DNA of 64,000 nt from Chryseobacterium sp. FH2 (GCF_001045455.1 NZ_LFNE01000008.1:1-64000); one strand, 5' to 3'. Positions 24,637 to 33,898 are shown, numbered from the stretch's first letter. Notes: generated by a model from the sequence alone, not told the origin. Made by a program: numbers and translations.

Positions 24637-25365
24637 ATGATAGCAATTTTTAAAAAAGAACTTTGGAGTTACTTCGGAAACTGGAGTGCGTGGGTTATTA
24701 TCGCCGCATTCAGTTTGATAGCAACTCTTTTTTTGTTTTTTTTCGACAATGATTCCAATATTTTCGAAATCGGGATGGCTTCTTTACAAAGTTATTTCGT
24801 TTTGGTTCCGTGGTTATTAATGTTTATTATTCCGGCACTTTCAATGAAAACATTTGCGGAAGAACAGCAGACAGGAACATTAAACTGGTTATTTTCCCAA
24901 CCGTTAAAAATCTCGGACTTGGTTTTAGGGAAGTTCCTTTCTGTTTGGGTTGTTGGGATTTTATGTCTTATTCCATCGTTGATTTATCTTTATACCGTGT
25001 ATGTTTTGGGTGTGCCGGCAGGAAATATTGACCTGGGAATGACTTTCGGAAGTTATGTTGGATTGATTATTTTGATTGCTTCATTCTCCGGTGTTGGAAT
25101 TTTAGCTTCTTCGGTGTCTCAAAATCAGATTATGGCGTATTTGGTGGGTGTTTTCATGTGCTTTATCATGTATTTCGGAATTGAACAATTGGCAAGCTAT
25201 AAATTGTTGGGCGGTGCAGATTTTATCCTTCAAAATATTGGATTTTATCAGCATTTCTTAGGTTTTACAAGAGGTTTAATAGATTTTAAAGATGTAGCTT
25301 ATTTCGTTTTTGTAATAGGTCTTACATTGGCTTTGTCTAATCATTTTATCAATAAGAAGAAGTAG
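24637..25365 (+). CDS. gldF: Gliding motility ABC transporter permease GldF
   Basis: A 242-residue ABC-2 type permease with six hydrophobic segments and the typical 'KTFAEEQQTGTLNWLFSQPL' cytoplasmic loop (NosY/ABC2 family). Immediately downstream (4 nt gap) is gldG; the gldF-gldG pair is diagnostic. In Flavobacterium the complex also needs the ATPase GldA, which is not in this window. I start at the ATG at 24637 rather than an upstream TTG within repeat sequence, because it gives the family's MIAIFKKEL start. Confidence 0.9.
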   Translation: MIAIFKKELWSYFGNWSAWVIIAAFSLIATLFLFFFDNDSNIFEIGMASLQSYFVLVPWLLMFIIPALSMKTFAEEQQTGTLNWLFSQPLKISDLVLGKFLSVWVVGILCLIPSLIYLYTVYVLGVPAGNIDLGMTFGSYVGLIILIASFSGVGILASSVSQNQIMAYLVGVFMCFIMYFGIEQLASYKLLGGADFILQNIGFYQHFLGFTRGLIDFKDVAYFVFVIGLTLALSNHFINKKK

Positions 25366-25369
25366 AATT

Positions 25370-27040
25370 ATGAAAAAGATACCATTTAAATCTCCACTAG
25401 GAATTTTACTGTTTATTATCCTTCCGTTGGCTATTATTTTAGCCATTTCAGGAATCAGATTAGACTTAACAAAAGAAAAAAGATATACACTTTCTGAGAA
25501 TACCATTAAAGTTTTGGAATCGGTGAAAAAACCGGTGACTATAGATGTTTATCTTGAGGGTGATTTCCCCGCAAGCTTCAAGCAGTTGCAGGGTGAAACG
25601 AAATTTATGCTGGAAGAATTCCGAAAGATAAATCCGAAAATTGATTTCAAATTTATCGATCCTATTAAAACAAAAATGTCTCAGGACACATTGATGGCAA
25701 TGGGAATGCAGCCTTCAGTTCTTCCTGACGTGAAAGACGGAAAAGTTTCTCAGATTGTTTTGTTTCCATATGCGGTTATCAAGCATGACAAAAGAGGGAT
25801 TTCTATTCCTTTGGTAGTGCAGCAGGCGAATATCAGTGCAGATGAACAGCTTAGAAAATCTATTGAGAATTTAGAATATAATTTGATTTCAAATATCAAA
25901 AATATTGCGGTAGACAAAAGAAAAAAAGTTGGTATTTTAGTGAGTCAGGATGAATTAAGTCCTGATGAATTTCAGGGATTTATGCATTTAGCGCTGGAAA
26001 ATTATGATGCAGGTCCTATAATTCCTAAAAATCAGACTGAGCTTTCTTTAGCCGATGTTCCTTTATTGAAGCAAATGAGCGCTCTGGTAATTGCTAAACC
26101 GAGAAAAGCTTTTACAGATAACGAAAAAGTGATTTTGGACCAATACATCATGGGGGGCGGAAAAACGCTTTGGATGATTGATGCCGTAAATGCCGAAATG
26201 GATACTTTGATGAGGTCTCAAAAAATAATGCCTTTCCCTGTGGATATCAATATGACAGACTTTTTCTTCAATTACGGAATCAGAATCAATCCGGCCTTGG
26301 TGAAAGATGTGAAAAAATTTGCCCTGCTGAAACTGGTAACAGGAGAGGTAAGTGGAAATCCTCAGTTTACAAGCCTTCCCTGGCCATATTATCCGTTGGG
26401 AATTGCTGAAGACAACAATCCGGTTACTAAAAATATCAACCCGGTAAAATTTGAGTTTCCTACCTCGATTGATACATTGGGCGGAAGAAAAAATATTAAA
26501 ACTAAAGTCCTTTTTGAATCAAGTGAGAGAACGTTGCTGAAGCAGGTTCCGAATTATGTTGATTTAAAAGAAATTTCAAGTGTTGACAGTCTTGGGCAAA
26601 TGGAAAAACCGAGTACTCCGAAAATTTATGCCGTTGCCTTGGAGGGTAAATTCAATTCTGCCTATGCTTCAAGAATTGAAAGAAAATCATATCCCGGGTT
26701 TAAAAATCAAAGTCCTGAAAACAAAATGATTGTCATTGCAGACGGAGATGTCGGAAGAAATAAAGTGGTGAAAGGAGAACCTTTACCTTTGGGAGTTGAT
26801 TTAATGACCAACGAGCAATTCGGAAATGAACAGTTTCTTAGAAATGCTCTGGATTATTTGTTGGACGACAGTAATTTAATGGAATTAAGAAATCGAAACA
26901 TTGAAGAACGTCTTCTTGACAGACAAAGAATTAACGAAGAGAAATCAAACTGGCAGTGGTTTAATTTACTGCTTCCATTAGTTATCATCGGGATTTTAGG
27001 AAGTTTATTCTTCTGGTTGAGGAAGAAGAAGTTTGGATAA
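25370..27040 (+). CDS. gldG: Gliding motility-associated substrate-binding subunit GldG
   Basis: A 556-residue protein with an N-terminal membrane helix (residues 9-27), a large periplasmic domain of the DUF4350/GldG type ('KPVTIDVYLEGDFPASFKQL', 'GGKTLWMIDAVNAEMDTL') and a C-terminal membrane helix (about 530-550) ending in basic residues. It pairs with GldF in an ABC transporter linked to gliding motility. A terminator at 27049-27078 ends the operon. Confidence 0.9.
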   Translation: MKKIPFKSPLGILLFIILPLAIILAISGIRLDLTKEKRYTLSENTIKVLESVKKPVTIDVYLEGDFPASFKQLQGETKFMLEEFRKINPKIDFKFIDPIKTKMSQDTLMAMGMQPSVLPDVKDGKVSQIVLFPYAVIKHDKRGISIPLVVQQANISADEQLRKSIENLEYNLISNIKNIAVDKRKKVGILVSQDELSPDEFQGFMHLALENYDAGPIIPKNQTELSLADVPLLKQMSALVIAKPRKAFTDNEKVILDQYIMGGGKTLWMIDAVNAEMDTLMRSQKIMPFPVDINMTDFFFNYGIRINPALVKDVKKFALLKLVTGEVSGNPQFTSLPWPYYPLGIAEDNNPVTKNINPVKFEFPTSIDTLGGRKNIKTKVLFESSERTLLKQVPNYVDLKEISSVDSLGQMEKPSTPKIYAVALEGKFNSAYASRIERKSYPGFKNQSPENKMIVIADGDVGRNKVVKGEPLPLGVDLMTNEQFGNEQFLRNALDYLLDDSNLMELRNRNIEERLLDRQRINEEKSNWQWFNLLLPLVIIGILGSLFFWLRKKKFG

Positions 27041-27048
27041 AGATATAG

Positions 27049-27078
27049 AAAAAGAGAAACCTCACGGTTTCTCTTTTT
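27049..27078. terminator. Terminator after gldG
   Basis: AAAAAGAGAAACC-TCAC-GGTTTCTCTTTTT is a perfect 13-bp stem with flanking A and T runs. Confidence 0.85.
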
Positions 27079-27178
27079 ATTTTATTTAATGATTTTCAGA
27101 TATATTTCCGGAATGGGTCTTCCTCTTATAATTTAAATAACCGAGAACTCCAAAACACATCATTGGTATATAATAATA

Positions 27179-27607
27179 TTAAACATCCTTTATAAAATCC
27201 TCATATTCATAGAAAAACTTCTCAAAGCCATCCATCTTTTCCACAAAAAATTCAAAAATTTCCTGCCATGTATTTTTATTGAAAATGGAAACATCATGTT
27301 TTTCTATCCAGATTTTGCTGATAACCTTTCCGTTTTCCAAAGTAAAATATTCCTCTCTTTGAAAATCTCCAATGAAGTCTTTTAAAATATCCTCCAAAGA
27401 CCAGATTTTCTCATAATAGGCATTGCGAAAAATTTCATCTTTCATTTCTATATCTAAAGAAACTTCTGCTTTCTTATTATCCGCATAAAATTTGAAAGAC
27501 ATATCCTTTACTTTGGTATCATACAAAATCCATTTTCTTGGAAAAGACTTTCCAAATGCCGTCCAAAATTCTTTTTTTAACTGTTGTGCTTCCTGTTTAC
27601 TGAACAT
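27179..27607 (-). CDS. DUF4268-like protein
   Basis: A 142-residue soluble protein, start taken at ATG 27607 (MFSKQEAQQLKKEFW); the frame is open further upstream but that would overlap the upstream region of the rrf2 gene. Pattern 'FWTAFGKSFPRKWILYDTK', 'SFKFYADNKKAEVSLDIE' and 'REEYFTLENGKVISKIW' matches DUF4268 proteins common in Bacteroidetes, whose role is unknown. It is divergent from the rrf2-cys operon and has no operon partner. Confidence 0.7.
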   Translation of the reverse strand: MFSKQEAQQLKKEFWTAFGKSFPRKWILYDTKVKDMSFKFYADNKKAEVSLDIEMKDEIFRNAYYEKIWSLEDILKDFIGDFQREEYFTLENGKVISKIWIEKHDVSIFNKNTWQEIFEFFVEKMDGFEKFFYEYEDFIKDV

Positions 27608-27736
27608 GGAACAAATATAGTGATTTGGTAGGAAGTTAAATACCGGAAAGAGGGAAGTGAATAACACATTTTAAATGCTTCCAGCGCCTATCTTTCGACC
27701 TCCAACTTCAAAATGCTACATTTCAAACAATTTTCT

Positions 27737-27744
27737 TATTTTTG
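27737..27744 (+). promoter_or_regulatory. -7 box TATTTTTG of the rrf2 gene
   Basis: TATTTTTG fits TAnnTTTG and ends only 5 nt before the ATG at 27750, implying an almost leaderless transcript and supporting that start over the upstream in-frame codon at 27675. Confidence 0.5.
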
Positions 27745-27749
27745 CTGTA

Positions 27750-28157
27750 ATGCTGTCAAAAAAATCTCAATATGCTTTTAAGGCACTATCATATCTTGTT
27801 GAAAAAAGAAATGATGGTCCAATTCTTATTTCCGAAATTGCGGAACATAAGAAAATCCCTTTAAAATTTTTAGAAAATATTTTGCTTGAATTAAAAAAAG
27901 CTGATATCCTGGATAGTAAAAAAGGAAAAGGTGGAGGATATTTTTTTAAAGAAAATCCTGTAAATGTAAAGCTTGCGAAGATTATCCGTCTGGTAAACGG
28001 ACCTATTGCCATGCTTCCTTGTGTAAGCTTGAATTTCTATGAAAAATGTGAAGACTGTAATGAAGATCACTGTGGTTTGCACGATGTTTTGATAGAAGTT
28101 CGGGATGCGTCACTGAATATTTTGGAGAAAAAAACTTTAATGGATTTGATCGACTGA
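27750..28157 (+). CDS. Rrf2-family transcriptional regulator, likely sulfur regulator
   Basis: A 135-residue Rrf2 protein: winged helix ('LSKKSQYAFKALSYLVE', 'PLKFLENILLELKKADIL', 'SKKGKGGGYF') followed by a cysteine-bearing loop 'CVSLNFYEKCEDCNEDHCGLH'. Cysteines in this place bind an Fe-S cluster in IscR-type members. Members without a cluster include CymR, which responds to cysteine metabolism. It lies directly upstream of cysH-cysD-cysN in the same direction, and a dyad at 28180-28206 sits between, so it probably controls sulfate assimilation. Confidence 0.85.
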   Translation: MLSKKSQYAFKALSYLVEKRNDGPILISEIAEHKKIPLKFLENILLELKKADILDSKKGKGGGYFFKENPVNVKLAKIIRLVNGPIAMLPCVSLNFYEKCEDCNEDHCGLHDVLIEVRDASLNILEKKTLMDLID

Positions 28158-28179
28158 TCTAAATCCTTTTTTTTGAATA

Positions 28180-28206
28180 ATTAGTCTACTTATTTGGTAG
28201 GATAAT
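28180..28206. promoter_or_regulatory. Candidate Rrf2 operator upstream of cysH
   Basis: ATTAGTCTAC and GTAGGATAAT are inverted arms (8 of 10 positions symmetric) around a 7-nt spacer, 41 nt before the cysH ATG. The left arm is identical to that of the dyad at 22451 near kbl. Confidence 0.5.
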
Positions 28207-28246
28207 TATTTTATTAGATATTTGCAATACTTCAAATGAATAAATT

Positions 28247-28939
28247 ATGATTTCAAAAGAAGATGCAGACACACTGAAACGGCTTTCAGCAGAGGAAGGG
28301 TTGAAATTTATTTCCGAAAAATTCTCAGCCGGAGCTGTTTTCTCCACATCACTTGGTCAGGAAGATCAGGTTATTACAGATATAATTTTTAGTCAGAATT
28401 TACCGATAAAGGTTTTTACACTAGATACTGGGAGACTTTTTTATGAACATTACGAGCTACTTTCAAAAAATAATTCAAGGTATAAAATCAAAACAGAAGT
28501 TTATTTTCCGGAAGCGTCTGATATAGAGAAATATGTCAATGAAAAAGGGATAAATGCTTTTTATCATTCCATAGAAAACAGGAAAGAGTGCTGTTTTATC
28601 CGAAAAGTAAAACCCCTGAACCGGGCTTTAGAAAATGCAAAAATCTGGATTACCGGTTTACGGTCCGAACAGTCTGAAAACCGTGAAAATATGCCTGTTT
28701 TGGAATGGGACGAACAAAAAAATCTCTATAAATATAACCCGTTGATTAACTGGTCATACGAAGATGTTTTGAATTATCTGGAAAAAAATAAAGTTCAGGA
28801 TTTGACCTTACATAAAAAAGGATTTATCAGTGTTGGCTGCCAGCCTTGTACAAGAGCTGTCGAACCGGGAGAAAATCCACGGGCAGGCCGGTGGTGGTGG
28901 GAAAATTCACACAAAGAATGCGGTTTGCATACACATTAA
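28247..28939 (+). CDS. cysH: Phosphoadenylyl-/adenylyl-sulfate reductase
   Basis: A 230-residue enzyme that reduces activated sulfate to sulfite with thioredoxin. The PP-loop region is 'AVFSTSLGQEDQVITD'. It contains C115-C116 and C198-x-x-C201, the four ligands of a [4Fe-4S] cluster that marks the APS-reducing type, and the catalytic C225 in 'KECGLH'. APS use fits the absence of an APS kinase (CysC) in this operon. It is the first structural gene after the Rrf2 regulator, with cysD 21 nt downstream. Confidence 0.92.
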   Translation: MISKEDADTLKRLSAEEGLKFISEKFSAGAVFSTSLGQEDQVITDIIFSQNLPIKVFTLDTGRLFYEHYELLSKNNSRYKIKTEVYFPEASDIEKYVNEKGINAFYHSIENRKECCFIRKVKPLNRALENAKIWITGLRSEQSENRENMPVLEWDEQKNLYKYNPLINWSYEDVLNYLEKNKVQDLTLHKKGFISVGCQPCTRAVEPGENPRAGRWWWENSHKECGLHTH

Positions 28940-28960
28940 TCAAAAATCTTTTAAGTAATA

Positions 28961-29869
28961 ATGAGCACATATAAATTAGACTATCTGGAACAGCTGGAAG
29001 CAGAAAGTATATACATCATGAGAGAGGTGGCTGCACAGTTCGAGAAGCCTGTTTTGCTTTTCAGTGGCGGAAAAGACTCCATTACACTGGTACATTTGGC
29101 AAAAAAAGCTTTTGCTCCGATGAAAATTCCGTTTCCCCTGGTACATATAGATACAGGGCACAATTTTCCTGAAGCACTGCAATTCAGAGATTATTTAGCA
29201 GAAAATATCGGTGCTGAACTGATTGTAAGAAAAGTTGAGGATACCATTAAAGCAAAAAATTTAACTGAACCTAAAGGTAAATTTGCTTCCAGAAATTGGC
29301 TGCAAACACATACTTTATTAGATACCATTGAAGAATTTCAATTTGATGCATGTATTGGCGGAGCAAGAAGAGATGAGGAAAAAGCAAGAGCAAAAGAGCG
29401 TTTTTTCTCTGTTCGTGATGAATTTGGGCAATGGGACCCAAAACTTCAACGTCCTGAATTGTGGAATATCTATAACGGGAGAATCAATAAAGGTGAAAAT
29501 GTAAGGGTTTTCCCTATTTCAAACTGGACAGAGCTTGATGTCTGGAATTATATCAGAAAAGAAAATATCCAGCTTCCATCTATTTATTTTGCTCATGACC
29601 GGGAAGTGATTGAATATGATGGTCAATTGATTGCTGCCTCAGATTTTATTCAAATTGATGAGAATGATAAAGTTGTAAGTAAAAAAGTTCGTTACAGAAC
29701 CGTAGGAGATATGACTTGTACGGCTGCGGTAGAAAGTGATGCGGAAACTTTAGATACTGTCATTAATGAAATTATTGCATCTAGAATTTCCGAGCGCGGC
29801 GAAACCCGAATTGATGATAAAGTAACGGAAGCTGCAATGGAAGACAGAAAAAAAGGAGGGTATTTTTAA
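28961..29869 (+). CDS. cysD: Sulfate adenylyltransferase subunit 2
   Basis: The 302-residue catalytic subunit of ATP sulfurylase, which makes APS from sulfate and ATP. The PP-loop 'LLFSGGKDSITLVHLAKKAF' (residues 32-51), 'IDTGHNFPEALQFRD', 'GGARRDEEKARAKERFFSVR' and the C-terminal 'DRKKGGYF' are all standard for CysD. It works as a heterodimer with the GTPase CysN, the next gene. Confidence 0.96.
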   Translation: MSTYKLDYLEQLEAESIYIMREVAAQFEKPVLLFSGGKDSITLVHLAKKAFAPMKIPFPLVHIDTGHNFPEALQFRDYLAENIGAELIVRKVEDTIKAKNLTEPKGKFASRNWLQTHTLLDTIEEFQFDACIGGARRDEEKARAKERFFSVRDEFGQWDPKLQRPELWNIYNGRINKGENVRVFPISNWTELDVWNYIRKENIQLPSIYFAHDREVIEYDGQLIAASDFIQIDENDKVVSKKVRYRTVGDMTCTAAVESDAETLDTVINEIIASRISERGETRIDDKVTEAAMEDRKKGGYF

Positions 29870-29905
29870 GCTTTAGGCTAAAAACAATAAGCAGTAGGCT
29901 GAGAA
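29869..29905. repeat. Intergenic repeat, inverted copy of 24557-24625
   Basis: GCTTTAGGCTAAAAAC followed by AATAAGCAGTAGGCTGAG sits between cysD and cysN and matches the reverse strand of the repeat before gldF. The following bases (to 29940) are AT-rich 'CATAATTCATCATTCATAAC' filler. Confidence 0.5.
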
Positions 29906-29948
29906 AAACTCATAATTCATCATTCATAACTTATAACTAAAAACAAAC

Positions 29949-31190
29949 GTGGACATATTAAGATTTATAACTGCAGGAAGTGTAGACGACGGGAAAAGTA
30001 CCCTTATCGGAAGGCTCTTGTATGACAGTAAAAATATATTGATTGATCAGCTTGAAGCATTAGAAGAACAATCAAAAAACAAGAACGAAAACGGAGTAGA
30101 TTTAGCAATTCTTACTGATGGTCTGAGGGCGGAAAGAGAGCAGGGGATCACCATTGATGTTGCGTACCGTTATTTTTCAACGCCGAAAAGAAAATTTATT
30201 ATTGCAGATGCGCCGGGACATATTCAGTATACGAGAAATATGATTACGGGAGCGTCTAATTCTCAATTAATTATTATTTTGATTGATGCGAGACAAGGGG
30301 TGATTGAACAGACAAGAAGGCATTCTATCATTGCTTCATTATTAAAAATAAAAAATATTGTAGTTGCTGTTAATAAAATGGATTTGGTTGATTATTCCGA
30401 AGAAATTTATAATGATATTAAAGCTCAATATCAATTGGTTGCTCAAAAATTAGGTTTGGAAAATGTAAATTATTTTCCGATCTCAGCTTTTTACGGTGAT
30501 AATATTGTTGAGAAATCTGAAAGGACTCCTTGGTATAAAGGGATAACTTTACTTGATTTTCTGGAAACAGTGAAAGTGAATAATGATTCTAATTTAGAGA
30601 ATGCGAGATTTCAGGTACAATATGTAATTCGCCCACAGACTGAAGAATTTCATGACTACCGGGGCTATTCCGGCGAAGTGATTTCCGGAATTTATAAAAA
30701 AGGCGACACCGTTACAGTTTTACCTCAAAATATTGAATCCAAAATTTCAAAAATTGAAACAGGAGGAAAAGAAGTAGAGTTTGCTTTTGCCAATCAGCCT
30801 GCTGTTTTGCATATTTCAGACGATATTGATATCAGCAGAGGTGATTTTCTGGTGAAAACTGATAATCAACCCAAAGTAGAGAACGAAATTGAAGCCATTG
30901 TCTGTTGGCTTGATAAAAAAGAATTAAACGAAGGCAACAGGTATTTTATTCAGCATAAAAGCAAGATTTTAAAAACTGTAATTAAAGAAATTGAATATAA
31001 AATTGATGTTAATACATTAGAAAATATTCCTATTTATTCAGGAATAAAGCTGAATGAAGTGGTAAAGGTGCGTCTGAAAATGGCTTCACCATTAGTTTTT
31101 GACAGTTTTAATGAAAATAGTAATACCGGAAGTGCAATTTTGATTGATGAAACGAGTAATTCTACTGTTGGGGCCGTAATGATTTTATAA
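29949..31190 (+). CDS. cysN: Sulfate adenylyltransferase subunit 1 (GTPase)
   Basis: A 413-residue translation-factor-like GTPase that drives APS synthesis with CysD. G1 is 'GSVDDGKST', G3 'DAPGH', G4 'NKMD'; 'DGLRAEREQGITIDVAYRYF' is the switch I region. The start is GTG at 29949; no upstream ATG fits and family members begin 'xDILRFITAGSVDDGKST'. There is no C-terminal APS kinase fusion. It is separated from cysD by a repeat but is presumably still in the operon. Confidence 0.95.
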   Translation: MDILRFITAGSVDDGKSTLIGRLLYDSKNILIDQLEALEEQSKNKNENGVDLAILTDGLRAEREQGITIDVAYRYFSTPKRKFIIADAPGHIQYTRNMITGASNSQLIIILIDARQGVIEQTRRHSIIASLLKIKNIVVAVNKMDLVDYSEEIYNDIKAQYQLVAQKLGLENVNYFPISAFYGDNIVEKSERTPWYKGITLLDFLETVKVNNDSNLENARFQVQYVIRPQTEEFHDYRGYSGEVISGIYKKGDTVTVLPQNIESKISKIETGGKEVEFAFANQPAVLHISDDIDISRGDFLVKTDNQPKVENEIEAIVCWLDKKELNEGNRYFIQHKSKILKTVIKEIEYKIDVNTLENIPIYSGIKLNEVVKVRLKMASPLVFDSFNENSNTGSAILIDETSNSTVGAVMIL

Positions 31191-31191
31191 T

Positions 31192-32076
31192 ATGGTGATT
31201 TCAAGAAAAATTCAGATAAGGCTTAATGTGCTTTTTGTAACGATTGCAATATTATTTGTTGTGGTCTTTTCAGCGTATGAATTGGGCTATCTGGATGAGC
31301 TCTTTACAATTTTAGCCAAAGATAATTATATTTTTTACTGGATGCTTTTAGTGGGAGTTTTTGCAGAAATTGTTGCCGGATCAATGGGAATGGGATATGG
31401 TGTTATTTGTACCACAACGCTTTTATTTCTCAATATTCCGCCACATATTGTGAGCGCAAGTATTCATTCGGCGGAAAGTTTTACAACGGCTGCGGGAAGT
31501 ATCAGCCATGTTAAACTTAAAAATGTAAGTAAAAGTTTAGTGAAAAAATTGGCTATTCCGGCTGTTATTGGGGCAGTAATCGGAGCTTTAAGCTTAACTT
31601 ATCTCGGTGAATATTACTCTAAAATCACTAAAACTATCATTGCATTTTATACATTATATCTTGGTTTTCAGATTTTATCCAATGCTTTTAAGAAAAAACA
31701 ACATAAATCTTTAAAAAGAAAAACGAATTTAACCAGGCTTGGGTTAATCGGAGGTTTCATAGATTCATTTGCCGGTGGGGGATGGGGGCCTTTGGTGACG
31801 GGAACTTTAATAAAAAATGCTTTTACCCCAAGATTTGCGGTGGGAAGCTCAACGGTTGCCAAGTTTATTTTAACATTAACGGCTGCAATTACCTTCTTTT
31901 TTACATTAGGAATCCAACATTGGAACATCATTTTAGGGCTTTTATTTGGGGGAATCATTACCGCTCCTTTTTCTGCAATGCTTACTGCAAAACTGCCTGT
32001 AAAAAGTATGTTTGTTATAATTGGGATTTTAGTGATTGTAATGAGTTCCATAACCATTTATAAATCTGTTTTTTAA
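31192..32076 (+). CDS. TauE/SafE-family sulfite exporter-like permease
   Basis: A 294-residue membrane protein with eight or so hydrophobic helices and the family repeats 'GVFAEIVAGSMGMGYGVICT' and 'LIGGFIDSFAGGGWGPLVTG'. It begins 1 nt after the cysN stop, so it belongs to the sulfate assimilation operon. The family exports or imports small sulfur anions; here it could move sulfate or sulfite, direction unproven. Confidence 0.85.
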   Translation: MVISRKIQIRLNVLFVTIAILFVVVFSAYELGYLDELFTILAKDNYIFYWMLLVGVFAEIVAGSMGMGYGVICTTTLLFLNIPPHIVSASIHSAESFTTAAGSISHVKLKNVSKSLVKKLAIPAVIGAVIGALSLTYLGEYYSKITKTIIAFYTLYLGFQILSNAFKKKQHKSLKRKTNLTRLGLIGGFIDSFAGGGWGPLVTGTLIKNAFTPRFAVGSSTVAKFILTLTAAITFFFTLGIQHWNIILGLLFGGIITAPFSAMLTAKLPVKSMFVIIGILVIVMSSITIYKSVF

Positions 32077-32166
32077 TTAAGATTCTCTTCAATGTGGAAA
32101 AATAACACATATAAAAATGTTATTGACTTTGAAAATATTTTACATTTACATCATTAAAAAAATAAT

Positions 32167-32457
32167 ATGAACTTATATGTAATTGCACTTTTCAAATTTA
32201 ATGAAAACTATTTGATGGAAGCGGTTGAGCTGTTTCAAACTTTGGTAAGGGAAACCAGAAAAGAAGAGGGCTGCCTGCAATATGATCTTATCGAAGATAA
32301 AGATAATAAAGGAACTTTTTTCATGGTAGAATTATGGGAAAGTGAAGAACATCTAAACCGTCACAACGGGCAGGATCATCTTTTAAACTTCAGAAGGGAT
32401 GTTTCCGGAATGCTTGAAAGCTCAACCCAGGTATATAAAGGCTCTAAAATTTTATAG
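32167..32457 (+). CDS. Putative quinol monooxygenase (ABM domain)
   Basis: A 96-residue protein of the antibiotic biosynthesis monooxygenase (YgiN-like) fold: 'LVRETRKEEGCLQYDLIEDK' and 'FFMVELWESEEHLNRHNGQD' are typical. These small dimers oxidise quinol-like compounds without cofactor. It is a single gene ended by the hairpin at 32491-32524. Confidence 0.8.
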   Translation: MNLYVIALFKFNENYLMEAVELFQTLVRETRKEEGCLQYDLIEDKDNKGTFFMVELWESEEHLNRHNGQDHLLNFRRDVSGMLESSTQVYKGSKIL

Positions 32458-32490
32458 GATCAAAGGGAACCTGTTCATTCATAAAAAAAT

Positions 32491-32524
32491 TAAAGGCTGT
32501 TCACCATTGGTGAACAGCCTTTAT
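32491..32524. terminator. Bidirectional terminator
   Basis: AAAGGCTGTTCACCA and TGGTGAACAGCCTTT make a perfect stem between the convergent ABM gene and the T9SS HmuY-like gene. Confidence 0.85.
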
Positions 32525-32554
32525 TAGAAAAAATAGAAAGTATTAAAATTTAGA

Positions 32555-33829
32555 TTATTTTACAATCAGCTTTTTGGTTTCAGAATTTCCACCGTAAGTG
32601 ATTTTTACCAAGTAATTTCCAGGAACAAGTCTGGATAAGTCCAAATCTTGTTTGTATAAACCGGTTTGATTCGTCAATTCAGACTGATAAACCTGTTTTC
32701 CGGTAAGATCGAAAACCTGTACGCTTCCTTTATTATTTGCTTTTTCTTTAATATCAAATAATACAGTTACTTTTTTGTCAGCTGTCGCAGGATTTGGATA
32801 AATTCCGAAAGAAGCTTTTTTACCAACCTCTGTTACACCCAAAACCGAATTGATGTTCTTGTATTTGAAATACATATTTCCTGTAGTTGCACCTCCGTTT
32901 GAAATGAAGTACATCCTGTAATAATCGCTTCCCTTTTTAATGTAGTAAACAACATCAGTGTAGAAGCCTGATGTAGGCTTCCATGAGTGGCCGATTGTTG
33001 TAATATTTGAGGAAAAACTTGTACTTGCAGGGATAGAAAATGTAGATGTGGCCTGAGTTTCCGGCTGTACTTTTGCTACCGTGATACTTGGACTTTGAAT
33101 TACCCCGGAAAGAGGATACATCATGATGTTATTATAAAAAGTATAATATTTTGTAAACATAAAGTCCCATGATGCTTTTGGCGGTTCCATATTTTCAACT
33201 TTAGCACCGGTAGTGAAAGAAAAATAATTGAAATAGGCATCATCAGTTCCATTAGCGATAGTTCTGGTCTCTGTGGTTCCCCAAGTAGATGTCGATGAGT
33301 TCCATTTAGAATATTTAAAAGTATAACCTCCAAAATAATCAGTAATAGCAAATTTGATATAGCTTCCGTCAGGATATTGTAATACAAAGATAATTTTTCC
33401 TTCTACATGGTGCGTTGCTCCATTATATTGTCCCCATCCGTATGGTGCAGAACCTTGCTCAAAAGCTCCATCTTCCAGAGCAGTCGTCTGATCGGGATTA
33501 TAAATAGGAGCTCCCCAAGATGATTGGTTTGCAATATTAATATTGTCCCAATCTGCCAAATTATTTGAAGCCTCATATACTTTAATATCTTTAGCGTCAT
33601 TAACTCTTGAGCCAAAACTCATTGCTGAATTTCTATAAAAAGCTACATCCCATGTGTTGGCCGGCTGGGAAACCATATTATTGCTCGATAAGCCAAAAAA
33701 CACACGATTCTGGTACTGACTTCCCATTGACATATCAACCTGAGTATATCCTAATGCATCTGTCTGAGCTAAAACAGTTTGTTGAACTGTAAGAGCAAAA
33801 ATGGAAGCCAAAAGTAGTTTTGTTTTCAT
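32555..33829 (-). CDS. T9SS-sorted HmuY-like protein
   Basis: A 424-residue protein with a signal peptide (1-21, ending VLAQ), a HmuY-like region ('QPANTWDVAFYRNSAMSFG', 'PPKASWDFMFTKYYTFYN', 'FYTDVVYYIKKGSDYYRMYF') and a C-terminal type A T9SS domain ('FGIYPNPATADKKVTVLFD' ... 'PGNYLVKITYGG'). HmuY proteins capture heme from host or environmental hemoproteins and pass it to a TonB receptor. This one would be released or held on the surface by T9SS, unlike the lipoprotein version at 37060. Its promoter region carries the paired operator-like sites. Confidence 0.78.
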   Translation of the reverse strand: MKTKLLLASIFALTVQQTVLAQTDALGYTQVDMSMGSQYQNRVFFGLSSNNMVSQPANTWDVAFYRNSAMSFGSRVNDAKDIKVYEASNNLADWDNINIANQSSWGAPIYNPDQTTALEDGAFEQGSAPYGWGQYNGATHHVEGKIIFVLQYPDGSYIKFAITDYFGGYTFKYSKWNSSTSTWGTTETRTIANGTDDAYFNYFSFTTGAKVENMEPPKASWDFMFTKYYTFYNNIMMYPLSGVIQSPSITVAKVQPETQATSTFSIPASTSFSSNITTIGHSWKPTSGFYTDVVYYIKKGSDYYRMYFISNGGATTGNMYFKYKNINSVLGVTEVGKKASFGIYPNPATADKKVTVLFDIKEKANNKGSVQVFDLTGKQVYQSELTNQTGLYKQDLDLSRLVPGNYLVKITYGGNSETKKLIVK

Positions 33830-33844
33830 AATATTTATTTTTTC

Positions 33845-33898
33845 TTATTTAGAATGATTCCACAAAAGTATATAATTATTTTTAATAAGTCTAAATAA
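33845..33898. promoter_or_regulatory. Paired Fur-box-like operators over the T9SS HmuY-like promoter
   Basis: Two 23-bp partial palindromes face each other: 33845-33867 (starting TTATTTAGAATGATT) and 33876-33898 (ending AGTCTAAATAA). Their starts are 31 bp apart. A minus-strand -7 box (CAAAAGTA on the plus strand, 33863-33870) lies at the edge of the first site, so bound repressor would block the promoter. The arrangement is repeated at 34851-34904. Confidence 0.65.

Noticed and set aside
31668..32057. A 129-codon minus-strand open frame opposite the TauE-like gene
   Set aside because: It is antisense to membrane helices of a well-supported transporter, with no motif of its own.
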